Source of the DNA: Bacillus sp. BGMRC 2118
GTDB taxonomy: Bacteria > Bacillota > Bacilli > Bacillales > SA4
Assembly: GCA_008364785.1 (NCBI GenBank)
Contig: VTTJ01000010.1
Coordinates: 1-64,000, forward strand
DNA: 64,000 bases
Direction: 5' to 3'
The position numbers and the translations under genes were made by a program. Positions 12,066-22,605 of the stretch are shown here, piece after piece; positions within the stretch are counted from its first letter, which is position 1, and every line of letters starts with the position of its first letter. The notes under the pieces are model-generated. The model did no database searches. It was not told where the DNA came from and saw nothing but the letters and a program-made list of their open reading frames with translations.

Positions 12066-12830
12066 GTGAAGAAGCGGTTATTATTATTTGTAGCATTACT
12101 TGCAATTCTAGCAACTTTAACAGGCTGTACGGAAGTAAATCAAGACATTACATCTGAAAGTACAGGAGTTTGGAATCAATATTTTGTTTATCCATTATCA
12201 ATGCTTATTACGTATTTTGCTGAATTATTTAATGAAAACTATGGGCTTTCTATTATTATCGTAACATTACTAATTCGCTTAGTTCTTTTACCATTAATGA
12301 TCAAGCAAACTAAGAGTTCAAAGGCAATGCAAGCTTTGCAGCCAGAAATGCAGAGACTTCGTGAACAATATAGTTCTAAAGATCAAAAAACACAACAAAA
12401 GCTTCAGCAGGAAACAATGGCTTTATTCCAAAAGCACGGAGTAAACCCACTTGCAGGTTGTTTCCCAATACTCATTCAAATGCCGATATTAATTGCATTT
12501 TACCATGCAATTATGAGAACAAGTGAAATTAAAACACATTCATTCCTATGGGTGGACTTAGGCTCTCCGGATCCATATTTCATCTTACCGATTGTTGCAG
12601 GTATCACAACATTTGTTCAACAAAAAATTATGATGGCAGGTCAGCCGCCAAACCCACAAATGACAATGATGCTATGGATTATGCCGATCATGATCGTTGT
12701 ATTTGCATTTAATTTCCCTGCAGCACTTTCATTATATTGGGTAGTAGGTAACTTGTTCATGATCGTACAAACATTAGTAATCAAGGGTCCAGAAATAAAA
12801 GATAATAATGCAGGAGGAGCGAAAAAGTGA
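12066..12830 (+). CDS. spoIIIJ: Membrane protein insertase YidC1/SpoIIIJ
   Basis: Inserts membrane proteins with or without SecYEG; the SpoIIIJ paralogue is also needed for sigma-G activation in the forespore. It has 254 residues with a lipoprotein signal ([11 protein letters not shown], lipobox Cys about residue 20), five membrane segments and the conserved [16 protein letters not shown] and [19 protein letters not shown] stretches. GTG at 12066 follows AAAGGAGG. The next gene jag overlaps its stop (GTGA), so the two are translationally coupled. The paralogue SpoIIIJ rather than YqjG is inferred from position. Confidence 0.95.
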   Translation: MKKRLLLFVALLAILATLTGCTEVNQDITSESTGVWNQYFVYPLSMLITYFAELFNENYGLSIIIVTLLIRLVLLPLMIKQTKSSKAMQALQPEMQRLREQYSSKDQKTQQKLQQETMALFQKHGVNPLAGCFPILIQMPILIAFYHAIMRTSEIKTHSFLWVDLGSPDPYFILPIVAGITTFVQQKIMMAGQPPNPQMTMMLWIMPIMIVVFAFNFPAALSLYWVVGNLFMIVQTLVIKGPEIKDNNAGGAKK

Positions 12831-13453
12831 AAGAAGTAACTGCTACAGGTTCAACTTTTGAAGAGGCAGTAAGTTCAGCACTAGCTCAGATGAATGCATC
12901 AAGAGAAGAAGTAGAAATAGACATAGTAGAAGAGGGAAAAAAAGGTTTATTTGGTCTTTTTGGTGCTCGGAACTATGTTGTAAAAGTTACAAAAAAGAAA
13001 AATGCAAGACAAGAAACAGAACAGTTTTTATATGATATCACGAAAAAGATGGGTGTAGATGTCAAGATTGAGAGTAAAGAAGTTGATCGAGAAATCATTT
13101 ATCAACTATCAGGTAGCGATATTGCCTTATTAATCGGAAAAAGGGGCCAGACCTTAAATTCCATACAATATCTGGCGCAGCTCGTTTTTAACCGTGAGAC
13201 TAGTCAATATCGAACCATTGTGGTAGATGCAGAGAATTATCGATTAAGAAGAAGAGAAGCACTTGAGCAACTAGCACATCGTTTGGCCTATAAAGCTGTT
13301 AAGACGAAACAAGATGTTCCTCTTGAACCAATGCCATCTTATGAACGAAAGGTTATTCATATGGTATTGCTAAAAAATAAAGAGGTAAAAACTTTTTCAG
13401 CTGGTGAAGAGCCTCGTCGTCACTTGGTGATCTCACCAATTATAAAAAAATAA
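12827..13453 (+). CDS. khpB: RNA-binding protein Jag/KhpB
   Basis: A 208-residue RNA-binding protein with an N-terminal Jag domain ([15 protein letters not shown]), a KH domain ([19 protein letters not shown]) and a C-terminal R3H domain ([12 protein letters not shown] and the [14 protein letters not shown] end). KhpB pairs with KhpA in other Gram-positives to bind many transcripts and affect cell elongation. It starts with a GTG overlapping the spoIIIJ stop and ends at a strong terminator. Confidence 0.95.
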   Translation: MKEVTATGSTFEEAVSSALAQMNASREEVEIDIVEEGKKGLFGLFGARNYVVKVTKKKNARQETEQFLYDITKKMGVDVKIESKEVDREIIYQLSGSDIALLIGKRGQTLNSIQYLAQLVFNRETSQYRTIVVDAENYRLRRREALEQLAHRLAYKAVKTKQDVPLEPMPSYERKVIHMVLLKNKEVKTFSAGEEPRRHLVISPIIKK

Positions 13454-13459
13454 CCCAAA

Positions 13460-13496
13460 AATCCTAAACTGCTACATTCAGTTTAGGATTTTTTTA
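13460..13496 (+). terminator. khpB terminator
   Basis: Perfect stem AATCCTAAACTG/CAGTTTAGGATT (13460-13471 with 13479-13490), then seven T. Confidence 0.92.
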
Positions 13497-13906
13497 TTTA
13501 GGCTTTTTTCTAAAACTTTGGTGCTATTAGTGTATTACCAGTATTAGAAGTAAATTGAGATTGGATTAGAAATGAGCAACTCTCTGTATGTAGTAGCAAC
13601 TAGATACTAAGGTAAAAATCTAGCTTTTAGGATTTTTACGCAAAGCAGCAATCTATACGATTACAGCCTCTATTTATTAAGCTCATCTTTAAAAGATTTA
13701 TCGTTTAGGACATCAATAATTCCCAAATTGGTAAAAAGAATTATCCCTTTGACGCTATGATGTGCTGAAACTTGAGAGATTAACGTTGTAATTTATAATA
13801 GGGCAACACTCTATGTGAAAACAGCTATCTACCATTGAAACTTGGCAGTAACCTCTTAGCTTTATATGCGGACAATAAAAGTAATAGAAGTTTCATATAG
13901 CATAAC
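13497..13906 (+). other. Gene-free stretch, possible small RNA region
   Basis: About 400 bp between the khpB terminator and a second terminator (13907-13962) with no open frame of useful length. A 9-bp hairpin GTAAAAATC/GATTTTTAC lies at 13612-13639. Because a terminator sits at its end with no gene in front, the stretch may encode an untranslated RNA or be the remains of a gene. No promoter is obvious to me. Confidence 0.35.
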
Positions 13907-13962
13907 AAGACTAAGCTTTCACCAAAGTCAAAAGACTAAAATGTGGAGCTTAGTCTTTTTTG
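13907..13962 (+). terminator. Orphan terminator upstream of mnmE
   Basis: Stem AAGACTAAGCT (13907-13917) with AGCTTAGTCTT (13947-13957), then a T run. The loop is about 29 bases. No recognised gene precedes it. Confidence 0.75.
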
Positions 13963-14005
13963 TTTTCTGTTATGTCCACATATATGAAGTAGTTGTCATT
14001 TTGGT

Positions 14006-14110
14006 TGTGGATAAGTTAAAATGAAAGAAGATCATATGAACGGAGAAGATATCCACAAGTGGATAAGATTGATTGTTCTCAAATGGGTCATACTATTAAC
14101 ATGTGGATGA
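14006..14110 (+). promoter_or_regulatory. DnaA-box group upstream of mnmE
   Basis: TGTGGATAA (14006-14014, perfect), a facing pair ATATCCACA/AGTGGATAA (14049-14066, one mismatch each) and TGTGGATGA (14102-14110, one mismatch). A -10 like TATGAT follows at 14137. In B. subtilis trmE (mnmE) is, as I recall, among genes whose transcription responds to DnaA; the boxes here support the same control. Confidence 0.65.
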
Positions 14111-14189
14111 AAAAGGACAATTGAAAATAGTTTTGGTATGATAGTCAAATGTCTTAATAATAGAGACGTAAGAATACTGAGGAAGAAGA

Positions 14190-15578
14190 GTGACCATAAT
14201 TATGGATTTCGATACAATAGCGGCAATATCTACTCCAATGGGAGAAGGAGCTATTGCCATTGTGAGATTAAGTGGAGACGACAGTCTGACAATAGCAAAT
14301 AAAATATTTAAAGGTAAATCGTTAACAGAGGTACCATCTCATACGATACACTATGGCCATATTGTAGACCCTGAAACAGAAGATATCATTGAGGAAGTAA
14401 TGATTTCTGTGATGAAGGCTCCAAGAACGTTTACGAGAGAGAATGTAGTAGAAATAAATTGCCATGGTGGGCTAGTGTCTGTTAATAAAGTCTTGCAGTT
14501 AACGCTTGAACAGGGAGCTCGATTAGCGGAGCCAGGTGAATTTACGAAAAGGGCATTCTTAAATGGAAGAATAGATTTGTCACAGGCAGAAGCCGTAATG
14601 GATTTAATTCGTGCCAAAACTGACCGTGCAATGAGTGTAGCGATTGGTCAAATGGAAGGACGACTCTCAAACTTAATACAACGGCTGCGGCAGGAACTAT
14701 TAGAAACTCTTGCACATGTAGAAGTAAATATTGATTACCCAGAGTATGATGATGTGGAGGAAATGACACATTCATTGTTAATTGAAAAGGCAAGTTCTGT
14801 CCAAAATGAAATCGAGAAGCTTCTGCAGACATCTAGCCAAGGGAAAATATTACGAGAAGGTCTGTCAACTGTAATTGTCGGTAGACCGAATGTTGGTAAA
14901 TCCTCTCTGCTTAATAGCTTAGTTCATGAAAATAAAGCTATTGTCACTGATATCCCTGGCACGACAAGAGATGTAATTGAAGAATATGTAAATGTGAAAG
15001 GTGTTCCACTTCGCCTGTTGGATACTGCTGGTATTCGTGAAACAGAAGATATTGTTGAGAGAATTGGTGTTGAACGATCTAGACAAGTACTGAAAGAAGC
15101 TGATTTAATTCTTTTAGTTTTAAATTACAATGATGACCTCACAATAGAAGATAAGAGATTATTTGAAGCAGTAGCGGGGATGGATGTAATTGTTATTGTT
15201 AATAAAACCGATTTACTTCAAAAGTTGGATATGAACGAAGTAAATAAATTAGCTGAACACTATCCGATTGTAACAACTTCTTTATTAGAAGACAAAGGAA
15301 TAGAAGAGTTAGAGGATGCTATTAGTTCTCTGTTCTTCTCAGGTACAATCGAATCAAAAGATATGACGTATGTCTCTAATTCTAGACATATTGCGTTGTT
15401 AACACAGGCAAAGAAATCAATACAAGAAGCCATAAATGGAATTGAAAATGGTGTTCCGATAGATTTAGTACAAATAGATTTAACAAGAACATGGGAGTTA
15501 TTAGGTGAAATTATCGGCGATGCCGTTCATGAAAGCTTAATCGACCAGTTATTTTCACAATTCTGTTTAGGGAAATAG
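14190..15578 (+). CDS. mnmE: tRNA modification GTPase MnmE
   Basis: With MnmG it installs the cmnm5 group on the wobble uridine of certain tRNAs. It is 462 residues long. The N-terminal folate-binding domain begins [22 protein letters not shown]; the GTPase domain has G1 [13 protein letters not shown]2 TTRDVIEE, G3 DTAG and G4 NKTD. The C-terminus is the invariant FCLGK. I take the GTG at 14190 because TGAGGAAG lies 5-6 bases upstream; ATG at 14202 is possible and would match the B. subtilis start better. mnmG follows after 13 bp. Confidence 0.97.
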   Translation: MTIIMDFDTIAAISTPMGEGAIAIVRLSGDDSLTIANKIFKGKSLTEVPSHTIHYGHIVDPETEDIIEEVMISVMKAPRTFTRENVVEINCHGGLVSVNKVLQLTLEQGARLAEPGEFTKRAFLNGRIDLSQAEAVMDLIRAKTDRAMSVAIGQMEGRLSNLIQRLRQELLETLAHVEVNIDYPEYDDVEEMTHSLLIEKASSVQNEIEKLLQTSSQGKILREGLSTVIVGRPNVGKSSLLNSLVHENKAIVTDIPGTTRDVIEEYVNVKGVPLRLLDTAGIRETEDIVERIGVERSRQVLKEADLILLVLNYNDDLTIEDKRLFEAVAGMDVIVIVNKTDLLQKLDMNEVNKLAEHYPIVTTSLLEDKGIEELEDAISSLFFSGTIESKDMTYVSNSRHIALLTQAKKSIQEAINGIENGVPIDLVQIDLTRTWELLGEIIGDAVHESLIDQLFSQFCLGK

Positions 15579-15591
15579 GAGGTTTTTTACT

Positions 15592-17487
15592 ATGCAACAG
15601 TATGACGGTGGACAGTATGATGTCATAGTCGTTGGAGCAGGTCATGCAGGCTGTGAAGCAGGACTTGCAGCAGCTAGAATGGGTGCAAAGACATTAATGG
15701 TAACAATTAATTTAGATATGGTTGCCTTCATGCCGTGTAATCCATCAGTTGGCGGACCAGCCAAGGGGATTGTCGTACGTGAAATAGATGCTCTAGGCGG
15801 AGAAATGGGACGCAATATCGATAAAACTCACATTCAAATGAGGATGTTAAATACAGGTAAAGGCCCAGCAGTTCGAGCTTTACGAGCACAAGCAGATAAA
15901 TTTTCCTATCAGCATGAAATGAAGAAAACCATTGAAAATACACCTAATCTTACATTACTACAGGGAATGGTAGAGAAGTTAATTATTGAGGGCGGAGAAT
16001 GTAGAGGGGTTATTACGAATACAGGTGCTATGTATGCCTCTAAAACTGTTGTTATTACAACTGGAACTTTCCTTAGAGGCAAAATAATCATTGGAGACTT
16101 ACAATATTCCAGTGGTCCAAATAATCAACAGCCTTCTATTAAATTATCTGAGCACTTGCAAGAATTAGGGTTTGATTTAGTACGATTTAAAACAGGTACG
16201 CCACCTAGAGTAAATGGAACTACGATTGATTACTCTAAAACAGAAATTCAACCTGGTGATGATATACCAAGAGCATTCTCTTATGAAACAACACAGTTTA
16301 TTACCGATCAAATTCCATGTTGGTTAACGTATACAAGTCCAGAGACACATCAATTAATTGATCAAAATCTCCATCGTTCTCCTATGTACTCTGGAATGAT
16401 TAAAGGAACTGGACCAAGATATTGTCCTTCTATTGAAGACAAAATTGTCCGTTTTAATGATAAACCGAGACATCAAATATTCCTTGAACCGGAAGGAAGA
16501 AATACACAAGAAGTATATGTACAGGGACTTTCTACAAGTTTACCAGAAGAAGTCCAACTTAAAATGCTAGCTACAATTCCAGGTCTTGAAAAGGCACAGA
16601 TGATGAGAGCCGGCTATGCAATTGAGTATGATGCAGTTGTTCCGACTCAATTATGGCCAACATTAGAAACTAAACATGTCCCAAATTTATATACGGCTGG
16701 ACAAATAAATGGTACTTCTGGTTATGAAGAAGCAGCAGGTCAAGGATTAATGGCAGGTATTAATGCAGCTGCGAAGGCTTTAGAGAAGGAAGAAGTAATT
16801 TTAGATCGTTCCGAGGCTTATATTGGTGTTCTTATCGATGATTTAGTAACAAAAGGAACAAATGAGCCATATCGACTGCTTACTTCTAGAGCAGAATATC
16901 GACTTTTACTAAGACATGATAATGCTGATTTAAGGTTAACGGATAAAGGATATACTCTAGGTTTAATTTCGGAAGATCGTTATGCACGTTTTATAAAGAA
17001 AAAAGAATTAATTGAAACTGAGAAAGAACGACTAAAACAAATCATAATTAAGCCGACTCAACAAGTTCAACAAATCATCAAAGATGCAGGCGGAAGTGAA
17101 CTAAAAGACGGAATACGAGCTTCAGATCTTTTAAAACGTCCAGAGATGACATATCAACATATAAATGAAATTGTACCATCAGAGGTTGAATTACATTCAG
17201 AGATTGCTGAGCAGGTCGAAATTCAAGTAAAATATGAAGGTTATATAGAAAAGTCACTTCAGCAAGTAGAACGTATGAAAAAGATGGATACGAAAAAAAT
17301 ACCTGAAAACATTGATTATGACGCAATTTCAAGTATTGCAAATGAAGCAAGACAAAAGTTAAAAGAAGTGAGGCCACTTTCGGTTGGACAGGCATCTCGC
17401 GTATCAGGAGTAAATCCATCAGATATATCTATTCTGTTAATCTACTTAGAGCAAGGTAAGGTTGCACGAGTATCTAATCAGGATTGA
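15592..17487 (+). CDS. mnmG: tRNA uridine-5-carboxymethylaminomethyl synthase MnmG
   Basis: FAD-dependent partner of MnmE, 631 residues. The FAD Rossmann motif is [21 protein letters not shown]. Other family features are the [22 protein letters not shown] segment with its conserved Cys, GTFLRGKI, and the C-terminal helical domain with [20 protein letters not shown] that binds MnmE. The ATG follows AGGAGG. It is part of the mnmE-mnmG-rsmG operon. Confidence 0.98.
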   Translation: MQQYDGGQYDVIVVGAGHAGCEAGLAAARMGAKTLMVTINLDMVAFMPCNPSVGGPAKGIVVREIDALGGEMGRNIDKTHIQMRMLNTGKGPAVRALRAQADKFSYQHEMKKTIENTPNLTLLQGMVEKLIIEGGECRGVITNTGAMYASKTVVITTGTFLRGKIIIGDLQYSSGPNNQQPSIKLSEHLQELGFDLVRFKTGTPPRVNGTTIDYSKTEIQPGDDIPRAFSYETTQFITDQIPCWLTYTSPETHQLIDQNLHRSPMYSGMIKGTGPRYCPSIEDKIVRFNDKPRHQIFLEPEGRNTQEVYVQGLSTSLPEEVQLKMLATIPGLEKAQMMRAGYAIEYDAVVPTQLWPTLETKHVPNLYTAGQINGTSGYEEAAGQGLMAGINAAAKALEKEEVILDRSEAYIGVLIDDLVTKGTNEPYRLLTSRAEYRLLLRHDNADLRLTDKGYTLGLISEDRYARFIKKKELIETEKERLKQIIIKPTQQVQQIIKDAGGSELKDGIRASDLLKRPEMTYQHINEIVPSEVELHSEIAEQVEIQVKYEGYIEKSLQQVERMKKMDTKKIPENIDYDAISSIANEARQKLKEVRPLSVGQASRVSGVNPSDISILLIYLEQGKVARVSNQD

Positions 17488-17508
17488 TTGGTGGAGAAAG
17501 GACTAAAC

Positions 17509-18225
17509 ATGAAACAAGAACAATTCATATCTTTACTTAAAGAAAAGGGGATTTCTCTTTCTCCATTCCAAATAAATCAGTTTGAGCGTTACTATGAAAT
17601 ATTAGTGGAATGGAATGAAAAGATGAATTTAACAGCGATCACTGAAAAAGAAGAAGTGTATCTAAAGCATTTCTATGATTCAATATCAGCTGCCTTTTAT
17701 ACCGATTTTAATCAAGAAGTAACAGTATGTGATGTAGGAGCAGGAGCAGGATTTCCGAGTATTCCTTTGAAAATCTGTTTCCCATCCATTCATGTTACAA
17801 TTGTTGATTCCTTGCAAAAGCGTATCACTTTTTTGAACCATTTAGCTAAAGAATTAAACTTGTCAAATGTCACATTCTATCATGACCGTGCAGAAACATT
17901 TGGTCAGAAACAAGAGTTTCGTGAAACATTTGATCTTGTGACGGCAAGAGCAGTAGCTCGTTTATCTGTATTAAGTGAATTATGTCTTCCTCTTGTAAAG
18001 GTAAATGGACAGTTTGTAGTGATGAAAGGTGCATCTGCAAAGGAAGAATTAGAAGATGGAAAAAAAGCAGTAAAAATACTTGGTGGTGAGGTAAAAGAGG
18101 AACACCAGTTCCAATTACCTACCGAGGAAAGTAATCGGTCTATATTTATTATTAAAAAGACACAAAAAACACCAAAAAAATATCCAAGAAAACCTGGTAC
18201 ACCTAATAAAACACCGATACAATAA
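17509..18225 (+). CDS. rsmG: 16S rRNA (guanine-N7) methyltransferase RsmG
   Basis: Methylates a conserved guanine (G527 in E. coli numbering) in 16S rRNA; loss gives low-level streptomycin resistance. It has 238 residues. The SAM motif is [17 protein letters not shown], and [21 protein letters not shown] is conserved. The ATG at 17509 has GGAGAAAGG before it; a GTG at 17488 in frame is less likely. The tail is Lys/Pro-rich. Confidence 0.96.
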   Translation: MKQEQFISLLKEKGISLSPFQINQFERYYEILVEWNEKMNLTAITEKEEVYLKHFYDSISAAFYTDFNQEVTVCDVGAGAGFPSIPLKICFPSIHVTIVDSLQKRITFLNHLAKELNLSNVTFYHDRAETFGQKQEFRETFDLVTARAVARLSVLSELCLPLVKVNGQFVVMKGASAKEELEDGKKAVKILGGEVKEEHQFQLPTEESNRSIFIIKKTQKTPKKYPRKPGTPNKTPIQ

Positions 18226-18261
18226 GAGATTAGTACAAATGTAATCCTTTTCTAAATAAAT

Positions 18262-18277
18262 TGTTTCACGTGGAACA
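18262..18277. other. parS site between rsmG and noc
   Basis: TGTTTCACGTGGAACA is, on the opposite strand, TGTTCCACGTGAAACA, an exact match to the 16-bp ParB-binding consensus. It lies 75 bp before the noc start. Likely a ParB (Spo0J) nucleation site. Confidence 0.93.
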
Positions 18278-18351
18278 TTTTCATAGAAGGAAAGTCACAG
18301 ACAAATAACGAATATATACAAGAGGAGTTTCCTAAAGGTGGTGGGTAAAGG

Positions 18352-19197
18352 ATGAAGAGTCCTTTTTCTAGAATTTTCGGTATTGGGGAAAAAGAAGTAG
18401 CCGAGATTATTGAGAAAACAGATCGAGATGAGATTAAAAAAATTCCACTTTCTGATATCGTTCCTAATAGATATCAACCACGTACAGTTTTTGATGATGA
18501 AAAGATTGAAGAATTATCATTAACTATTCATACTCATGGTATTATTCAACCAATCGTAGTTCGTGAATATGAAGCGGGGAAATATGAAATTATTGCAGGA
18601 GAACGTCGTTTTAGAGCAGTCACAAAACTAGGTTGGGAAACGATACCGGCAATTATAAAAGATTTTAATGATGCAGAAACAGCTTCAGTTGCATTAATAG
18701 AAAACCTACAGCGTGAGGAATTGTCTGTGATTGAAGAGGCAATTGCATACGCGAAATTGTTAGAACTTCATAACCTTACTCAAGAGGCATTGGCGCAACG
18801 ATTAGGTAAGGGGCAATCAACTGTAGCTAATAAGTTGCGTTTATTAAAACTGCCAGAAGAAGTTCAGGATGCTCTGCTCCAGAAGCAGATAACAGAAAGG
18901 CATGCTAGGGCTCTTATTCCATTAAAAAGTCCTGACAAGCAGCTTAAGTTATTAAAAGAAGTAATTGAACTTCAACTAAATGTAAAGCAAACCGAGAACC
19001 GTGTTAATAGAATGTTAGAAGAGACAATGGACAAGCCCAAACCAAAGCGAAAAGCATTTAGTAAAGATATGAGAATCGCAATGAATACAATTAGACAGTC
19101 ACTTACTATGGTTCAAGATAATGGAGTTGAATTGAATTCAACTGAAGAGGAATTTGATGACTTTTATCAAATTACAATTAAAATTCCAAAGAAATAA
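18352..19197 (+). CDS. noc: Nucleoid occlusion protein Noc
   Basis: ParB-family DNA-binding protein that blocks division over the chromosome and, in B. subtilis, binds membrane and CTP. It has 281 residues. The N-terminal KSPFSRIFG is the membrane-targeting amphipathic stretch. The ParB core includes [18 protein letters not shown], the CTP motif AGERRFRA and [14 protein letters not shown]. The helix-turn-helix follows around [24 protein letters not shown]. It lies beside parA-parB, as is usual, and ends at a terminator. Assignment to Noc rather than ParB rests on the N-terminus and position. Confidence 0.95.
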   Translation: MKSPFSRIFGIGEKEVAEIIEKTDRDEIKKIPLSDIVPNRYQPRTVFDDEKIEELSLTIHTHGIIQPIVVREYEAGKYEIIAGERRFRAVTKLGWETIPAIIKDFNDAETASVALIENLQREELSVIEEAIAYAKLLELHNLTQEALAQRLGKGQSTVANKLRLLKLPEEVQDALLQKQITERHARALIPLKSPDKQLKLLKEVIELQLNVKQTENRVNRMLEETMDKPKPKRKAFSKDMRIAMNTIRQSLTMVQDNGVELNSTEEEFDDFYQITIKIPKK

Positions 19198-19204
19198 GAT
19201 ATAA

Positions 19205-19238
19205 AATCCCTATCATTTGAATAGGGATTATTTTTTTT
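19205..19238 (+). terminator. noc terminator
   Basis: Stem AATCCCTAT/ATAGGGATT with a 7-base loop and a run of eight T. Confidence 0.88.
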
Positions 19239-19336
19239 GATAAAAAAATTAGCAAATAAACTCCTTTTTTTTCGATTCGTGTTAAAATGATATAGTTGAT
19301 AGATAAATTTGTTAGATTTTGAAGGTAGGTGACACA

Positions 19337-20098
19337 GTGGCAAGGATTATTTCTATAGCGAACCAAAAAGGCGGGGTTGGAAAAACAACTACTTCCGTCA
19401 ATTTAGGTGCATGCTTAGCATATTTAGGAAAAAAAGTCTTACTAGTAGATATTGATCCTCAAGGGAATGCCACAAGTGGTGTTGGTATTGATAAGGCTGA
19501 TGTTGATGCATGTATTTATGATATTTTAGTAGAAGATGCTGATGCAAAGACTGTTGTTAAACCGACTGATGTGGAGAATTTATATATAATACCTGCAACG
19601 ATTCAATTAGCAGGTGCTGAAATTGAGTTAGTACCAACTATTTCCAGAGAAGTGAGATTAAAGCGAGCATTAGAAACAGTAGAGGCTGCTTATGACTATA
19701 TCATTATTGATTGTCCTCCATCTCTTGGATTACTTACAATTAACTCACTAACAGCCTCAAACTCTGTGTTAATCCCTGTACAATGTGAATATTATGCTCT
19801 AGAGGGACTTAGCCAATTACTAAACACAGTACGTCTAGTTCAAAAACATTTAAATACTGATTTAATGATTGAGGGCGTACTGTTAACAATGTTAGATGCA
19901 AGAACAAATCTAGGTATTCAAGTTATTGATGAAGTAAAAAAATACTTCCAAGAGAAGGTTTATCAGTCCATTATTCCTCGTAATATTAGACTTAGTGAGG
20001 CACCAAGTCATGGGAAACCAATCATTATTTATGATCCTAAATCTAGAGGTGCTGAAGTATACTTAGACCTTGCAAAGGAAGTGATGATGAATGGCTAA
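19337..20098 (+). CDS. parA: Chromosome-partitioning ATPase ParA/Soj
   Basis: Walker-type ATPase that acts with ParB-parS in origin segregation and regulates DnaA in B. subtilis. It has 253 residues with the deviant Walker A KGGVGKTTTSVNLG, VDIDPQGNATSG, and Walker B IIIDCPPSLGLLT. GTG at 19337 follows GAAGGTAGGTGACACA; the TTG six codons upstream overlaps that ribosome site and is less likely. It overlaps parB by 8 bp. Confidence 0.97.
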   Translation: MARIISIANQKGGVGKTTTSVNLGACLAYLGKKVLLVDIDPQGNATSGVGIDKADVDACIYDILVEDADAKTVVKPTDVENLYIIPATIQLAGAEIELVPTISREVRLKRALETVEAAYDYIIIDCPPSLGLLTINSLTASNSVLIPVQCEYYALEGLSQLLNTVRLVQKHLNTDLMIEGVLLTMLDARTNLGIQVIDEVKKYFQEKVYQSIIPRNIRLSEAPSHGKPIIIYDPKSRGAEVYLDLAKEVMMNG

Positions 20099-20939
20099 AG
20101 GACTAGGGAAAGGGATAAATGCATTTTTCCCGAATGTTGACTTAAATAAAGAAGAAGTTATTCAAGAAATTAAGTTAAAAGATCTTCGCCCTAATCCATA
20201 CCAACCTCGTAAACACTTTGAAGAGGAAGCAATAGAAGAACTTAAAGAATCCATTATTCAACATGGGATTTTGCAACCGATTATCGTTCGTAAGAGTATA
20301 AAAGGTTATGAAATAGTTGTAGGAGAAAGACGTTTTCGTGCAGCTAAAGCAGCTGGGTTAGAAGTTGCTCCAGTTGTTGTAAAGGAACTCTCTGAACAAG
20401 AAATGATGGAACTTGCTTTGCTTGAGAACCTCCAACGGGAAGATTTAACACCAATTGAAGAAGCTCAAGCATATCAATCATTGATTGATCAGTTGAATCT
20501 TACTCAAGAGCAGTTAGCTAAGCGGTTAGGGAAAAGTAGACCGCATATAGCAAACCATATACGCTTATTATCTCTACCTGAGGCTGTAAGAGGATTTATT
20601 TCCGACGGGAAACTATCAATGGGGCATGGGAGAGCGTTACTTGGTTTAAGGAAGAAAGAAAAATTGAATGTTGTTGTAGAAAAGATATTGAAAGAACAAT
20701 TAAATGTAAGACAACTTGAACAGTTAGTGCACCAGCTAAATGAAAATGTTTCACGTGAAACATTGAAACCTAAAAAAGAGAAAGACATCTTCATTAAAGA
20801 AAGAGAGACTGTACTTAGAGAGAGATTTGGTACATCTGTTTCTATTAAACAAACAAAGAAAAAAGGTAAAATAGAAATAGAATTTATGTCCCCGGATGAT
20901 TTGAACCGAATCCTTGAATTACTGGGTGCAATCGAATAA
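20091..20939 (+). CDS. parB: Chromosome-partitioning protein ParB/Spo0J
   Basis: parS-binding CTPase that loads SMC condensin at the origin. It has 282 residues: MAKGLGKGINAFFP at the N-terminus (the ParA-stimulating peptide), DLRPNPYQPRKHFEEEAI, CTP motif VGERRFRAAKAAG, ENLQREDLTPIEEAQAY and the helix-turn-helix LTQEQLAKRLGKSRPHIANHIRLL. The gene contains a perfect parS at 20747-20762, as in B. subtilis spo0J. It ends at a terminator. Confidence 0.97.
   Translation: MAKGLGKGINAFFPNVDLNKEEVIQEIKLKDLRPNPYQPRKHFEEEAIEELKESIIQHGILQPIIVRKSIKGYEIVVGERRFRAAKAAGLEVAPVVVKELSEQEMMELALLENLQREDLTPIEEAQAYQSLIDQLNLTQEQLAKRLGKSRPHIANHIRLLSLPEAVRGFISDGKLSMGHGRALLGLRKKEKLNVVVEKILKEQLNVRQLEQLVHQLNENVSRETLKPKKEKDIFIKERETVLRERFGTSVSIKQTKKKGKIEIEFMSPDDLNRILELLGAIE
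20747..20762. other. parS site inside parB
   Basis: TGTTTCACGTGAAACA, a perfect palindromic 16-bp match to the ParB-binding consensus, in the coding sequence (Asn-Val-Ser-Arg-Glu-Thr). Confidence 0.96.
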
Positions 20940-20941
20940 AG

Positions 20942-20967
20942 AAACCACATTTGTGGTTTATTTTTTT
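20942..20967 (+). terminator. parB terminator
   Basis: Stem AAACCACA/TGTGGTTT followed by A and a run of T, three bases after the stop codon. Confidence 0.88.
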
Positions 20968-21052
20968 AGGTTTAACAAAAAATAGATTGTCAGTGGATTG
21001 AGTAACATTTTTAACTTCAAAGTGCCACTTTTACAAATAAAGGAGAAAAAGT

Positions 21053-21757
21053 ATGGTTCTATTAGGGACAATTGTTAATGGGATTTGTATTATTCTAGGA
21101 ACATTGATTGGAAGTTTTCTTACCAGAATACCAGAGAAAGTAAAAAACACAGTGATGCAAGGTATTGGCTTGTCAGTGACTCTTTTAGGTATTCAAATGG
21201 GATTAAAGAGTGAGGAATTCCTAATTGTAATAATGAGTATTGTGATAGGTGCTGTGATTGGTGAATTTATAGACCTTGATGATAAATTAAACCGTATAGG
21301 ATTATGGATTGAAAAGAAAATAGGAAATAGAGCTAAAGGTGATGTTGCTAAAGGATTTGTGACAGCTACGTTGATTTTTGTAATAGGCGCAATGGCGATT
21401 ATTGGATCATTAGACAGTGGTATTAGACAAGATCATCAAGTTTTATATACAAAGTCTCTTATTGATGGATTTACAAGTCTCATTTTAACGACAACCCTTG
21501 GTGTCGGCGTAATGTTATCTGCTATTCCGGTTATGATTTATCAAGGATCTATTGCACTGTTTGCTACGCAAATTGAACGTTTTGTTCCAACTGCCATTAT
21601 GGATTCTTTTATAGTAGAAATGACAGCAACTGGAGGATTAATGATTGTAGCTATCGGTTTAAACTTATTAGGAATAACTAAAATTAAAGTGGCTAACTTA
21701 TTACCAAGTATTATCATTGTGGCAATTCTTGTAACAATTGTTCATAAATTTTTATAA
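21053..21757 (+). CDS. DUF554 family membrane protein
   Basis: A 234-residue integral membrane protein. The starting GTIVNGICIILGTLIGSFL and the later IGAMAIIGSLDSGIRQDH are characteristic of the DUF554 (YdfK-like) family. Six or seven hydrophobic segments are visible. Function is unknown; a transporter or channel is only a guess. It stands alone, with a ribosome site AAAGGAG and its own terminator, between parB and the convergent yyaC. Confidence 0.85.
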   Translation: MVLLGTIVNGICIILGTLIGSFLTRIPEKVKNTVMQGIGLSVTLLGIQMGLKSEEFLIVIMSIVIGAVIGEFIDLDDKLNRIGLWIEKKIGNRAKGDVAKGFVTATLIFVIGAMAIIGSLDSGIRQDHQVLYTKSLIDGFTSLILTTTLGVGVMLSAIPVMIYQGSIALFATQIERFVPTAIMDSFIVEMTATGGLMIVAIGLNLLGITKIKVANLLPSIIIVAILVTIVHKFL

Positions 21758-21808
21758 AACAACCTGGAAAGAAAGAGAGCTTCTCATTCTTTCAGGTTGT
21801 TTTTTTTA
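21758..21808 (+). terminator. Terminator after DUF554 gene
   Basis: Outer stem AACAACCTG/CAGGTTGTT with an inner AAGAAAGAG-like arm, followed by seven or more T. Confidence 0.85.
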
Positions 21809-21903
21809 TGACTGTTTAGTATCCAACCTCAATTTGCTTCTAAAACTGGTTGTACACCCAGAAAAATTTTACGAAAAGCAACAAAGCTTTAGAAATGAGC
21901 TTT

Positions 21904-22521
21904 TTAGATAGTTTTTGATTTATTGAGAGAATATTTAGCTAGTAATTGTTTTCGTTTTAATAAACGATCTGCCTCCATAACGCCATCCGATATAGTTGAG
22001 GCCATTTTCATGACTAAATTTAAACGTGTATTTTGAAGAACAAAGTATTCCATAAACCCACTAACATTCACAATGCCTGTCATATGTATATCTCCTACAG
22101 GAGGTAAGTCCTTCTTCACGCCTGCTCCTGGCTTCACAGGGCCTGTTGCAACTGTTACACAGCCTACGTTCTTTAGTCTCCCTAAACACGCGTCTATAGC
22201 CAAAATAAACGGGTTATTTAGCTTGTCTTTAATGTAGGCTAATTGTTCCTCTAAATTGACAGCGTGAATAGGGTTTTCTAACGTCCCAAACACATGAATA
22301 AAGGATATACCGGCTTCTTCTAGTTTTGTTCCGATTAGTGGACCTAATGCATCCCCAGTAGACCGATCTGTACCAATGCAGACAACTGCAATTTGTTTGT
22401 CCAACTGAGTAGGGAAGTGAGTCATAAGTTGACTTGCAATTTTAGTGGGTGCTTCCTTATCATCAAAAAGAATTTTAGATTCCAGGCTCAGTTTTTCAAA
22501 AATATTCGGTCTAAGATTCAT
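21904..22521 (-). CDS. yyaC: Spore protease-related protein YyaC
   Basis: A 205-residue protein of the DUF1256 family, structurally related to the germination protease GPR. VCIGTDRSTGDALGPLIGTKL, FILAIDACLG and the PGAGVKKDLPPVGDIHMTGIVN stretch are typical. In B. subtilis yyaC is expressed in sporulation under sigma-F as I recall; the exact role is unclear. Start ATG at 22521 lies 8 bases after AAGGAG; a GTG at 22530 is in frame but overlaps that site. It is transcribed against its neighbours. Confidence 0.9.
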   Translation of the reverse strand: MNLRPNIFEKLSLESKILFDDKEAPTKIASQLMTHFPTQLDKQIAVVCIGTDRSTGDALGPLIGTKLEEAGISFIHVFGTLENPIHAVNLEEQLAYIKDKLNNPFILAIDACLGRLKNVGCVTVATGPVKPGAGVKKDLPPVGDIHMTGIVNVSGFMEYFVLQNTRLNLVMKMASTISDGVMEADRLLKRKQLLAKYSLNKSKTI

Positions 22522-22605
22522 AGATTCCACTCCTTAGTAATAGTAGTAACAGTATACGGAGAAAAATGTAATTCTATACATGTTATTAGTAGGAGGGTGT
22601 TTATT

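Noticed and set aside
20504..20950. Minus-strand frame opposite parB
   Set aside because: Shadow of parB; composition mirrors the sense gene.
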